Source of the DNA: Gammaproteobacteria bacterium
GTDB taxonomy: Bacteria > Pseudomonadota > Gammaproteobacteria > Burkholderiales > Rhodocyclaceae
DNA: 64,000 bases
Assembly: GCA_018819515.1 (NCBI GenBank)
Contig: JAHJPX010000013.1
Location: 62,001-126,000 of the forward strand
Direction of reading: 5' to 3'
Below the pieces are notes generated by a model, which saw only the letters and a program-made list of their open reading frames with translations, searched no databases and had not been told where the DNA came from. This document shows, in pieces, positions 18,460 through 26,375 of the stretch; position 1 is the stretch's first letter, and every line of letters starts with the position of its first letter. The position numbers were made by a program, and so were the translations under genes.

Positions 18460-18909
18460 ATGCAAGCCACCGAAGTCCTGCCCGATCACCATCGAACCTG
18501 CGATGACATCTTTGTCGACGCGGAAAAGTCAGCCATGGCGGGACGCTGGCAGGAGTGCGCGCAGACTTACGGGCACTTCCGGCGGGAGATCGCGGCGCAT
18601 TTCTCGACCGAGGAACAGGTGCTGTTTCCGGCCTTCGAGGCAGCCAGCGGCAGCAGCATGGGGCCGACGCAGATGATGCGCTTGGAGCATGCGCAGATGA
18701 ATACGCTGATGCACATGCTCGACACCACCATCGCGGCCTGCGATCGCGACGGTTTCGCGGGTGCCGCCGAAACCTTGCTGATCATGATGCAGCAGCACAA
18801 CATGAAGGAGGAGAACATCCTTTATCCGATGTGCGACCGGGCGCTGGCGGGGCGATCGCTGCCGCTTCGCGAGGAGTTGGCGAATAGAGCGGCGCCATGC
18901 CCCACGTGA
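18460..18909 (+). CDS. Hemerythrin HHE-domain protein
   Basis: 149 residues with His and Glu spaced as in di-iron hemerythrin-like proteins: LPDHHRTCDDIF (about 7-18), HFSTEEQVLFP (about 47-57), LEHAQMNTLMHM (about 75-86) and QQHNMKEENILYP (about 111-123). By family it binds O2 or NO or repairs iron centres. A 26-bp motif copy encodes EKSAMAGR in the loop after the first helix. It overlaps the DUF2249 gene by 13 bp. The FNR-type site upstream suggests expression at low oxygen or under NO. Confidence 0.88.
   Translation: MQATEVLPDHHRTCDDIFVDAEKSAMAGRWQECAQTYGHFRREIAAHFSTEEQVLFPAFEAASGSSMGPTQMMRLEHAQMNTLMHMLDTTIAACDRDGFAGAAETLLIMMQQHNMKEENILYPMCDRALAGRSLPLREELANRAAPCPT
18522..18545 (+). repeat. 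Dispersed 26-bp motif, copy 9
   Basis: CATGGCGGGACGC form, with the last two bases diverged. It is inside the hemerythrin gene, sense, frame EKSAMAGR. Confidence 0.9.
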
Positions 18910-19112
18910 TCGACGGGCGCGAAATGGTGCCGCCGGAGCCGTTGGAAGCGACGCTGGCGGCGCTGGACGGAATGTCCGATGACGACGAACTGTTGTTGCT
19001 GCTTTACTGCCGGCCGCATCCGCTGTTCAACATTCTTCGGGGCGAAGGCTACGTTTGGAGCGAGGAGCTGCAGGCGGACGGCACGCGCGAGGTTCGCATC
19101 CGCAAAGCGTGA
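18897..19112 (+). CDS. DUF2249-type small protein
   Basis: 71 residues with the DUF2249 pattern: PPEPLEATLAALDGMSDDDELLLLLYCRPHPLFNIL, then a short beta-rich end. The Pro-His-Pro motif and its habit of sitting beside hemerythrin and nitrogen-oxide genes are known for this family, but its biochemical role is not. It overlaps the hemerythrin gene upstream and the membrane-protein gene downstream (GTGA), so the three are one translationally coupled unit. Confidence 0.8.
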   Translation: MPHVIDGREMVPPEPLEATLAALDGMSDDDELLLLLYCRPHPLFNILRGEGYVWSEELQADGTREVRIRKA

Positions 19113-20431
19113 TCCGGAACGACGCCGGCGTGCACCCCAATCTATCCTTCGACCAGGCGCCGCCATTTGGCGTGCCGCTGCGCTTTCTGCTGACGGCGCC
19201 GTGGTTCGGCGTCGCGGCCGGCCTGCTGCTGGCGTGGTCGGGTAAGTCAGCCGTGGCGACACGCTGGTCGGCCGACGCGCTGGCCGTCACGCATTTGCTG
19301 GTGGCAGGTTATCTGCTGCAGGCGATGAGCGGCGCGCTGTTCCAGTTCGTGCCGGTCGCGGCTGGAGGCAATGTCTGGCGCCCACGCCTGGTGGCGGCCA
19401 TCGTTCATCCGCTGTTCATCGTTGCGGCGATTGTGCTGGCCGCCGGTTTTCTTTCCTTCGACGGGCGCCTGCTGCGCCTGGCTGCGGGTCTGTTTGCGCC
19501 CGCCGTGCTGATTCTTGTGTCGATCGTCGGGATGGCGCTCCTGTGCACGCCAGCGCGCGGCGCGACCGTGATGACCCTGCGGCTTGCCGTTGGCGGCCTT
19601 GCCGTCACCGTCGCGCTGGGCGTCGTTCTGGCCGAAGGACTGGCCGGCAGCCACGGTTGGCCGCTGATCGCAATGACGAACGTCCACGCCGCCTGGGGGC
19701 TCGGCGGATGGGCGCTGATGCTGGTTCTTGGCGTCTCCTACTTCGTGGTGCCCATGTTTCAACTGACGCCCCCGTATCCCGCGTCGTTCGCCCGCTGGGC
19801 ATCGATCGCCCTTGTCGGCGTGCTGGTGGTCTGGACGCTGCAGCTTTCCGGCGCACCACCCGATTGGCTGCCTCTCGTCTGGTTGGCCGGATTTGCCGTG
19901 GCCGGCGCCTATGCCGGACTGACGCTCTCGCTCCAGCAGCGCCGCCGCCGGCGAGTGACCGACCCGACCTTCCTTTTCTTTCGCGGCGCCATGGCCTGCC
20001 TGTTCGTCGCCTTCGTGTCCGCCGGACTGATGCTGCTATGGCCCGATCTCGGTCAGGATCCGCGTGCCGCCTGGTGGCTCGGCGTGCTGGTCATCGCGGG
20101 CGGTTTCGTGTCGCTGGTCAACGGCATGGCATACAAGATCGTGCCCTTCCTTTGCTGGCTGCATTTGCAACGCCTCGCCGGCATCGGTGGAATCGTGCCG
20201 AACATGCGGGAGATGCTGACGGAGCGGGCGCAGAAGAATCAGCTTCGTCTGCATTTCGTTGCCGTCGCATTGCTGCTGGCGGCGACCTTTTACCCGAAAG
20301 CCGTCGTTCCGGGCGGGGTCGTCTTTGCGGTTGCCAGCGCATGGCTGGGGTGGAACCTGATCGGCGCCGCGCGCCGCTACCGCGTGTTCAAAGGTCGTGG
20401 TTTCGCAAGAGTCGCAAGTCAGGGATCGTGA
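19109..20431 (+). CDS. Polytopic membrane protein of the hemerythrin/DUF2249 operon (NnrS- or haem-copper-subunit-like)
   Basis: About 440 residues with roughly 12 membrane segments. Conserved-looking His lie in membrane stretches (THLLVAGYLLQAMSGALFQ about 55-75, VHAAWGLGGWALML about 195-210, FLCWLHLQRLAG about 345-360). The pattern resembles NnrS and haem-copper oxidase subunit I relatives found in denitrifiers, but I cannot fix the family by eye. I chose GTG 19109 because it overlaps the preceding stop. A 26-bp motif copy encodes SGKSAVATRW in the loop after the first segment. The 3' end overlaps the convergent regulator gene by 44 bp. Confidence 0.8.
   Translation: MIRNDAGVHPNLSFDQAPPFGVPLRFLLTAPWFGVAAGLLLAWSGKSAVATRWSADALAVTHLLVAGYLLQAMSGALFQFVPVAAGGNVWRPRLVAAIVHPLFIVAAIVLAAGFLSFDGRLLRLAAGLFAPAVLILVSIVGMALLCTPARGATVMTLRLAVGGLAVTVALGVVLAEGLAGSHGWPLIAMTNVHAAWGLGGWALMLVLGVSYFVVPMFQLTPPYPASFARWASIALVGVLVVWTLQLSGAPPDWLPLVWLAGFAVAGAYAGLTLSLQQRRRRRVTDPTFLFFRGAMACLFVAFVSAGLMLLWPDLGQDPRAAWWLGVLVIAGGFVSLVNGMAYKIVPFLCWLHLQRLAGIGGIVPNMREMLTERAQKNQLRLHFVAVALLLAATFYPKAVVPGGVVFAVASAWLGWNLIGAARRYRVFKGRGFARVASQGS
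19240..19264 (+). repeat. Dispersed 26-bp motif, copy 10
   Basis: The A-tract is broken (GGTAAG); the rest matches. It is inside the membrane-protein gene, frame GKSAVATR. Confidence 0.88.
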
Positions 20432-21095
20432 TGTTGCGGCCATCAACCTCGATCAGGCGGGAATCGGAAAGATCATGCAGGATGCGCGAAAAGGTCTCCG
20501 GCGTCAGGTTGAGCCGCGAGGCGAGGACATGCTTCGACGCCGGTAGCTTGACGACGACCTGGTTGGCGTGCTCGTCGTCGTGCGGCGCATGCTGGAGCAG
20601 GTAGCCGATCAGCCGTTGCGCGCTCGAGCGCAGCGTGTAGGTCTCAACGTCGGCGATCAGCGAGTGCAGACGCATCGAGAGGCCGGCCAGCATGCGGCGC
20701 GAGAAGGCGGGATCGCTGTCGATCAACTGGAAGATCGCTTCCTTGCCGATATAGACCAGTTGCGTGTCGAGAAGGGCCTCGGCGAAGACCGGAAACGGCC
20801 GGTCCATGAACATTACCGCCTCGCCGAAGCTCTGCTGCGGGCCGATGATTTCGAGCACCTTTTCGTTGCCCTGCGCCGAGGGCAGTGCCAGCTTGATCTG
20901 CCCGGTCGCGACCACATAGAACCCGTGGGCTGGATCGCCCTTGTGGAAAAGTATTTCGCTCTTGGCGAGGCGCTTTTCGCGCGCGGACGCAGCGATGTGC
21001 GCGATCTGCTCCGGTGCCAGCGCGGAAAACAGCGGCAGTTGCGCCAGCAGGGCGGGGATGGCTAGCGCGGGCGAGGGCTTCTTTTCGGTGGTCAT
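20388..21095 (-). CDS. CRP/FNR-family transcription regulator (DNR-like, no N-terminal Cys cluster)
   Basis: About 235 residues. It has an N-terminal cyclic-nucleotide-type sensor barrel (about 20-140), a long dimer helix and a winged helix whose recognition helix reads SRLNLTPETFSRILHDL. The E..SR spacing is that of FNR/DNR proteins that bind TTGAT-type half sites. The Cys cluster of oxygen-sensing FNR is missing, so a DNR/NNR-type NO or redox sensor is more likely. ATG 21095 was preferred over GTG 21113. A TTGAC-N4-ATCAA site lies 2 kb away between nap and the hemerythrin operon. Confidence 0.88.
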   Translation of the reverse strand: MTTEKKPSPALAIPALLAQLPLFSALAPEQIAHIAASAREKRLAKSEILFHKGDPAHGFYVVATGQIKLALPSAQGNEKVLEIIGPQQSFGEAVMFMDRPFPVFAEALLDTQLVYIGKEAIFQLIDSDPAFSRRMLAGLSMRLHSLIADVETYTLRSSAQRLIGYLLQHAPHDDEHANQVVVKLPASKHVLASRLNLTPETFSRILHDLSDSRLIEVDGRNITIPDLRLLRNHDL

Positions 21096-21131
21096 CACCG
21101 ACAAACTTACCACGCGCCGCGGCGCGGTGGT

Positions 21132-21617
21132 TCAGAGCCGGCGGATCTTCTCCAGCAGCGCCGTGGTGGAGCGCTGGTGGATGAAAGGAATCGAGTGAAC
21201 CGTGCCGCCCCAGCCGATGACCTCGGGGGCGCCGACGATGCGGTCGACCGGCCAGTCGCCGCCCTTCACCAGCACGTTGGGACGGGCATCGAGGATGCGG
21301 GCGATCGGCGTGTCCTCGTCGAACCAGGTGACCAGCGAGACGCACTCGAGCGCGGCCAGCACGGCCATGCGGTCTTCGAGACAGTTGATCGGCCGGTCGT
21401 CGCCCTTGCCCTGGCGCTTCACCGAGGCGTCCGTATTGACGGCGACGACCAAACTGGCGCCGAGTGCACGTGCCTGGGCGAGATAGGTGGCATGGCCGCG
21501 ATGCAGGATGTCGAAGCAACCGTTGGTGAACACCAGCGGTCGTCGCAGCGCCGCCACACGCACTGGCAAGTCGGCCGGCGCGCAAAGCTTGGCCTCGAAG
21601 GCCGGCGCGGCGATCAT
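21132..21617 (-). CDS. rfaE2: D-glycero-beta-D-manno-heptose-1-phosphate adenylyltransferase
   Basis: 161 residues, the cytidylyltransferase-fold domain only. It shows FTNGCFDILHRGHATYL (about 29-45) with the nucleotide-binding HRGH, and later KGGDWPVDRIVG. In E. coli this activity is the second half of HldE; here it stands alone, as in many betaproteobacteria. It makes ADP-heptose for the lipopolysaccharide core, in the same pathway as the SIS isomerase two genes upstream. The dolP-like gene ends 6 nt before its start. Confidence 0.93.
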   Translation of the reverse strand: MIAAPAFEAKLCAPADLPVRVAALRRPLVFTNGCFDILHRGHATYLAQARALGASLVVAVNTDASVKRQGKGDDRPINCLEDRMAVLAALECVSLVTWFDEDTPIARILDARPNVLVKGGDWPVDRIVGAPEVIGWGGTVHSIPFIHQRSTTALLEKIRRL

Positions 21618-21623
21618 GGCGGG

Positions 21624-22280
21624 TCAGTTCGCCCGCGGCGAAGGACTGGAGCTGGAACTCGCGCTGACGTCGAGCCGGTCGGCCTCTTCCTGCGAAATGA
21701 TCTCGAACAGGCGCACCACTTTCAGGACGCCCCCTGTCGTGCGGGCGATGTCGACCGCAGCGTCCGCTTCCTTCTGCGTGACCAGGCCGAGCAGGAATAC
21801 CGTGCCCCATTCGGTGACGACCTTGACGTGGTTGGCGGCGAAGTAGTGGTAATCGACGAAGCGTGCCTTCACCTTTGAGGTGATGAAGGCGTCGTTGCTG
21901 CGGCCGGCCAATGTGCTGGCGCCGCCGATGAGCAGGTGGTTGCGGACCGCCTTGACGTTCGGGACGCCGGCGACGATTCGTTCGGCCTGGGCCTTGGCGT
22001 CCTCGCTCAGGCATTCACCGGTCAGGAGGACCGTCCGGTTGAAACTGGTAACGTTGATATGCGTCGCCGAGCCGAACATCTCATCGAGGCGATTGCCGGC
22101 GCGGACCTCGATGGCTTCGTCGGCGAGATAGGTTTCGGAAATACGGCGGTCGGCGACCATCAGCGCACCGGCACCGATGCCGACGACGGCGACGGGAAAG
22201 CACCCGGAAAGCGCCGGCATCAGCGCCGCCAGGGTCAGGCAGAGGACAAGCCGGATAACAGGGCTGCGGGACTTCGTCAT
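21624..22280 (-). CDS. BON-domain outer-membrane lipoprotein (DolP/YraP-like)
   Basis: 218 residues. The lipoprotein signal ends in LSGC (Cys at about 27), followed by two BON domains (about 55-115 and 130-195, each with a V..V.N.L or V.LLG pattern) and a Ser-rich tail. DolP-type proteins help keep the outer membrane intact. Its position next to yraN and gmhA/diaA is the conserved yraN-diaA-dolP neighbourhood. It overlaps the upstream gene by ATGA. Confidence 0.9.
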   Translation of the reverse strand: MTKSRSPVIRLVLCLTLAALMPALSGCFPVAVVGIGAGALMVADRRISETYLADEAIEVRAGNRLDEMFGSATHINVTSFNRTVLLTGECLSEDAKAQAERIVAGVPNVKAVRNHLLIGGASTLAGRSNDAFITSKVKARFVDYHYFAANHVKVVTEWGTVFLLGLVTQKEADAAVDIARTTGGVLKVVRLFEIISQEEADRLDVSASSSSSPSPRAN

Positions 22281-22870
22281 TGGGTGTCTCCTAACAAGAG
22301 TTCGTCGATGCCATCGCACAGGCAGTGCAGCGTGAGGAGGTGGACCTCCTGGATTCGCGCCGTCCGGCTGGCGGGCACACAAAGGTTGATGTCGTCGTCG
22401 GTCAGCGCGGTGGCCATCTTCCCGCCGTCCTTGCCGGTGAGGGCGACGACGCGCACGCCGCGTTCGTGCGCCGCCGCCATGGCGGCCAGCACGTTGGGAG
22501 AATTGCCCGAAGTCGAGATCGCCAGCAGCACGTCGCCGTCGCGGCCGAGGGCGTAGACCTGCTTGGCGAATATCTGGTCGTATTCGTAGTCGTTGGCGAT
22601 CGAGGTTAGCGTCGAGGTGTCGGTGGTCAGTGCAATGGCTGCCAGCGGCCCCCGTTCGCGCTCGAACCGGTTCAGCAGTTCCGCGGCGAAATGCTGCGAG
22701 TCGGCGGCCGAGCCGCCGTTGCCGCAGGCCATGATCTTGCCGCCGGAGCGAAGCGAAGCGACCATGAGCCGGATCGCCTCGGCGATGGGCGCGGCCATGA
22801 CATCCGCCGCCGCCTGTTTGGTGGCGACGCTGTCGGAAAACTGGTCCTTGATGCGCTGTTGGAGTTTCAT
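22277..22870 (-). CDS. gmhA: SIS-domain phosphoheptose isomerase (GmhA, DiaA-like backbone)
   Basis: 197 residues in one SIS domain, with CGNGGSAADSQHFAAELLNRF (about 49-69), AISTSGNSPNV and TGKDGGKMA. The backbone (RFERERGPLAAIAL, IANDYEYDQIFAKQ, LCDGIDELLL) is closest to DiaA, the DnaA-binding initiator protein. However, the Glu of HFAAEL and the His of RIQEVH, matching the catalytic Glu65 and His180 of GmhA, are kept. With rfaE2 in the same operon, a catalytic role in heptose synthesis is likely; a second DnaA-linked role cannot be excluded. Confidence 0.88.
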   Translation of the reverse strand: MKLQQRIKDQFSDSVATKQAAADVMAAPIAEAIRLMVASLRSGGKIMACGNGGSAADSQHFAAELLNRFERERGPLAAIALTTDTSTLTSIANDYEYDQIFAKQVYALGRDGDVLLAISTSGNSPNVLAAMAAAHERGVRVVALTGKDGGKMATALTDDDINLCVPASRTARIQEVHLLTLHCLCDGIDELLLGDTQ

Positions 22871-23084
22871 TGCGAAGCGATTCTAGCCGGCCCTTGTGTT
22901 TGGAGCGGACGGAATTGAGCGGTTAAAGGACAACAAACATCTCGATCAGTAAATGTCGCCATGAACCCGAATGCTGCCGCCAATGGTCGATCCGCACGGC
23001 GACCGGAAGCCGGCCAGCGGCGAACTCTGCCCGAGAATCCCGGCAGTCAGCGCGTGTGTGGACGCGGCGACAGCGAGGAACGGG

Positions 23085-23435
23085 TCAGTCGGCGGAAAAC
23101 GCATCGCGCAGCCACTCGATCCTCTCGCCGTCGAGCAGCACGCAGTCGAAGCGACAGGGCAGATCGTGTTGTTGGCCGCGCGCCAGCCAGTGCCGCGCGG
23201 CGAGGACGATCTTTGCCCGCTTCGCCGCCGTGATGCTGTCCGCTGCGCCGCCGTAGTCGCTGCGGCCGCGCAGCCGGACTTCGACGAAAACCACGGTCGA
23301 ACCGTCGCGGCAGATCAGGTCGATCTCGCCGCCGCGGACGCGGAAGTTGCGATCGATTACGCGCAACCCCTGTTTGGACAGGAAGCGGGCCGCCGTGTCT
23401 TCGCCCGCCGCGCCCTTTGCTTGTGTCGAAGTCAT
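23085..23435 (-). CDS. yraN: YraN family (UPF0102) endonuclease-like protein
   Basis: 116 residues with the restriction-endonuclease-like fold signature: GEDTAARFLSKQGLRVIDRNFR, GGEIDLI and VFVEVRLRGRSDYG. The Glu, Asp and Glu-X-Lys-type residues are mostly kept (EVR here). The role of the family is not well settled. Its start is 12 nt from the divergent rsmI start. A 214-bp gap to gmhA (22871-23084) shows no gene or clear signal. Confidence 0.9.
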   Translation of the reverse strand: MTSTQAKGAAGEDTAARFLSKQGLRVIDRNFRVRGGEIDLICRDGSTVVFVEVRLRGRSDYGGAADSITAAKRAKIVLAARHWLARGQQHDLPCRFDCVLLDGERIEWLRDAFSAD

Positions 23436-23447
23436 CGCGCTGGGACA

Positions 23448-24299
23448 ATGATCGCCATGGACGAAAGCCAAAATGCATTGTATGTCGTCGCCACGCCGAT
23501 CGGGAATCTCGGCGACATCACCCTGCGGGCGCTGGAGACGCTGCGCGGCGCGGACATGATCGCATGCGAGGATACCCGTCATGCGCAGGCGCTGTTCGCG
23601 CACCACGGCATCGATGCGCAGGCCATGCCGCTGCATGAGCACAACGAGGCGGCGGCGTCGGTGCGCCTGGTGGAGGCGTTGCGTGCGGGAAGGCGGGTGG
23701 CGCTGATTTCCGACGCGGGTACGCCGGGCATTTCCGATCCCGGCGCACGCGCCTGCGCGGCGGCGCGCGCGGCGGGCTTTCGCGTCGTGCCGCTGCCCGG
23801 CCCCAACGCGGCGATCACGGCGCTGTCGGCCGCCGGTTTGCCGGATGCGCATTTCCTGTTCATCGGTTTCCTGCCGCCGAAGCCGACCGCGCGCCGCCAC
23901 GAGATCGAGTCGCTGAAGGGCGTTCCGGCCGCGCTGGTGTTCTACGAAGCGCCGCATCGCATCGAGGAAACGGTCGCCGATCTCGCCGCGCTGCTCGAGC
24001 CGGAGCGGACGCTGGCGGTCGCGCGCGAACTGACCAAGCTGTTCGAGCAGATCGCCGTCATGCCGTTGGCGGATGGGCCGGCATGGCTGGCCGCCGACGA
24101 CAATCACCGGCGCGGCGAGTTCGTGCTGGTCGTTTCGTCGCCACCGCCGCGCGTCGGCATCGATGCCGAAACCGAGCGCGTTCTGAAGGTGCTGTTGGAC
24201 GAGCTGCCCGTCAAGCAGGCGGCCAAGCTGGCGGCAACGATCACCGGGTCGGCGAAGAACGCGCTTTACGAGCGGGCCTTGCAACTGAAGGACGGATAG
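23448..24299 (+). CDS. rsmI: 16S rRNA 2'-O-methyltransferase RsmI
   Basis: 283 residues. The tetrapyrrole-methylase fold has YVVATPIGNLGDITLRALE (about 12-30), CEDTRHAQ, ISDAGTPGISDPGA and PLPGPNAAITALSAAGLP, all classic RsmI motifs. It methylates C1402 of 16S rRNA using S-adenosylmethionine. ATG 23448 or ATG 23457 could start the protein. pyrC follows after 10 nt. Confidence 0.96.
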   Translation: MIAMDESQNALYVVATPIGNLGDITLRALETLRGADMIACEDTRHAQALFAHHGIDAQAMPLHEHNEAAASVRLVEALRAGRRVALISDAGTPGISDPGARACAAARAAGFRVVPLPGPNAAITALSAAGLPDAHFLFIGFLPPKPTARRHEIESLKGVPAALVFYEAPHRIEETVADLAALLEPERTLAVARELTKLFEQIAVMPLADGPAWLAADDNHRRGEFVLVVSSPPPRVGIDAETERVLKVLLDELPVKQAAKLAATITGSAKNALYERALQLKDG

Positions 24300-24309
24300 A
24301 ATCGCGATC

Positions 24310-25344
24310 ATGCGAACGCTGATTCTCGCTCGTCCGGACGACTGGCACCTGCATTTGCGCGACGGCGCAGTGCTGGCGGCAGTGCTGCCCGATACCGCGC
24401 GGCGTTTCGCCCGCGCCATCGTCATGCCCAACCTCAAGCCGCCCGTGACGACGGTCGAGCAGGCCGCGGCCTATCGCGAGCGCATTCTTGCCGGCGTACC
24501 GCCAGGGCTGACTTTTTCTCCCTTGATGACGCTTTACCTCACCGACAACACGCCGTCGGTGGAAATCGAACGGGCCAGGGCGAGCGGGTTCGTGCATGCG
24601 GTGAAGCTCTACCCGGCGGGCGCGACGACCAATTCGGATGCCGGCGTTACCGACCTTGCCCACTGCCGCGCGACGCTGGCGAAGATGGAAGCGCTCGGCG
24701 TGCCGTTGCTGGTGCATGGCGAGGTGACCGACCCGGCAGTCGACATCTTCGACCGCGAGGCGGTGTTCATCGAGCGCGTGCTGGCGCCGCTGCTCAGGGA
24801 CTTCCCGGCGCTGAAGCTGGTGCTCGAACACGTGACGACAAAGGACGGCGTTGACTTCGTGCTCGGCAGCGGCGCCAATGTCGCGGCGACGATCACCGCG
24901 CATCATCTGCTGCTCAACCGCAACGCCATTTTCCAGGGCGGCATCCGTCCGCATCACTACTGCCTGCCGGTGCTCAAGCGCGAACGGCATCGCGAGGCGC
25001 TGGTCGCCGCGGCGACGTCCGGCAACCCGAAGTTCTTTCTCGGCACCGACTCGGCGCCGCACGGCCGGCGTACCAAGGAGGCGGCCTGTGGTTGCGCCGG
25101 CTGCTACACCGCGCATGCCGGCATCGAGCTCTACGCCGAGGCGTTCGAGGCCGCGGGCGCGCTCGACCGGCTGGAAGGCTTCGCCAGCCGCTTCGGCGCC
25201 GATTTCTACAATCTGCCGCGCAATGCAGAGCGCATCACGCTGGTGAAGGAGAACTGGACTGTGCCGTCGACGCTGGCATTCGGGGATGGCGATGCCCTGG
25301 TGCCTTTGCGGGCGGGTGAAACGGTGACATGGAGGCTGACATGA
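24310..25344 (+). CDS. pyrC: Dihydroorotase
   Basis: 344 residues, the E. coli-type PyrC. Metal ligands are seen in DDWHLHLRDG (about 10-19), the carbamylated Lys in VKLYPAGATTNS (about 98-109), HGEVTD, EHVTTKD and GTDSAPH. It closes carbamoyl-aspartate to dihydroorotate in pyrimidine synthesis. A 26-bp motif copy encodes AGVPPGLTFSP (about 60-70), where E. coli PyrC, as I recall it, has AVPAGHDFTP. The spacing to the flanking conserved residues is unchanged, so the motif seems to replace rather than extend the protein. Confidence 0.97.
   Translation: MRTLILARPDDWHLHLRDGAVLAAVLPDTARRFARAIVMPNLKPPVTTVEQAAAYRERILAGVPPGLTFSPLMTLYLTDNTPSVEIERARASGFVHAVKLYPAGATTNSDAGVTDLAHCRATLAKMEALGVPLLVHGEVTDPAVDIFDREAVFIERVLAPLLRDFPALKLVLEHVTTKDGVDFVLGSGANVAATITAHHLLLNRNAIFQGGIRPHHYCLPVLKRERHREALVAAATSGNPKFFLGTDSAPHGRRTKEAACGCAGCYTAHAGIELYAEAFEAAGALDRLEGFASRFGADFYNLPRNAERITLVKENWTVPSTLAFGDGDALVPLRAGETVTWRLT
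24493..24518 (-). repeat. Dispersed 26-bp motif, copy 11
   Basis: Core on the minus strand in the CCCTGGCG variant. It is inside pyrC, read antisense to its core in the GVPPGLTF frame. Confidence 0.87.
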
Positions 25345-25781
25345 AGCGATGGATTCTTCTTCTGGTGATGGCGATGCTGGTTTCCGCCTGTTCCAAGGAA
25401 CCGGCGGCATACCTGATTGCGGGCAGCCAGGTTTCCATCACCGTCGAGCGGATCAAACCCAACTTCTGGACCAAGGGTTGGGATCTCGATCTGGTCGCGC
25501 GCCAGCATCCCAATTGCCAGCGGCGTTATCACCTCAAGCACACCAACAGCACCAAGGTCAGGGTCGACGTCTATAGCCCGCAGCGGGGCGTCTTCATCCT
25601 CCGGCAGGGCAAACGCTGGTATGTCACCGACCTGCGCACCTGCGCCTTCGATACCTTCGCCGACCCGCCGCCGGCGCCGGGCGAACCGATGGGCAGTTTC
25701 ATGGAAAAGGGCGGCGTGTTCACGTTCGTTGAGAGCGGAGGCCGCGCCTCGGCTCCCGACACGGATGCCGAGGCCGATTAG
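25341..25781 (+). CDS. Small hypothetical lipoprotein
   Basis: 146 residues. The signal peptide ends in the lipobox LVSAC (Cys17). The mature part is beta-rich (YLIAGSQVSITVERI, TKVRVDVYSPQRGVFIL), with two Cys that could form a disulfide. The family is not recognised. ATG 25341 overlaps the pyrC stop by ATGA and has GGAGG 5 nt upstream, so it is co-expressed with pyrC. Confidence 0.75.
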   Translation: MKRWILLLVMAMLVSACSKEPAAYLIAGSQVSITVERIKPNFWTKGWDLDLVARQHPNCQRRYHLKHTNSTKVRVDVYSPQRGVFILRQGKRWYVTDLRTCAFDTFADPPPAPGEPMGSFMEKGGVFTFVESGGRASAPDTDAEAD

Positions 25782-25802
25782 GCCGGCTGATACAATTCCA
25801 TC

Positions 25803-26168
25803 CGGAAGTCCGCCAGGCAACCGCTGGGTGTGTAAAAGCACTTGGAGGAAAGTCCGGGCCCCATAGAGCAGGATGCCGGCTAACGGCCGGGCGCAGCAAG
25901 CCGCGCAAGCGGCCCAAGGCGACAGACAGTGCAACAGAAAGATACCGCCCAAGTTCGCAAGGACCGGCAAGGGTGAAATGGCGGGGTAAGAGCCCACCGC
26001 GGACGTGGTAACACGGACGGCATGGCAAACCTCATCCGGGGCAAGGCCAAATAGGGGAGCATTGGCGTGGCTCGCGTCGCTCCCGGGTAGGCTGCTAGAG
26101 GCCGTCGGTAACGGCGGTCCCAGAGGAATGGTTGCCCACGACAGAACCCGGCTTATCGGCGGACTTCC
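25803..26168 (+). ncRNA. rnpB: RNase P RNA, bacterial type A
   Basis: About 366 nt. The ends pair (GGAAGTCCGCC with GGCGGACTTCC). Inside are the universal pieces GAGGAAAGTCCGGGC near the 5' end, the P4 partner ACAGAACCCGGCTTA near the 3' end, AGGGTGAAA, and the GTAAGAGCCCACCG and GGTAACACGGACGG segments. It is the ribozyme part of RNase P, which trims tRNA 5' ends. The 25782-25802 leader and the 26169-26375 gap show no gene; exact RNA ends are estimates. Confidence 0.96.
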
Positions 26169-26375
26169 ATCTCGCCTTCTGTCATCGCGGAAGCGAGGCG
26201 ACGAAATAGCCGGGCGGGCGAGGGCGCAAGCTGTTACACTGCGCGCCGCGCTTCTCCTTATCAGTCATTGTTGCGCGTCGCGACCGGAATTCCTTTCCCG
26301 CGTTTACCCCATTAAGTGTTCTGCCTCGACTGGTTCGTGCCTCATCGCACGCAGGGCCGAATCCAGGAGCAATTC

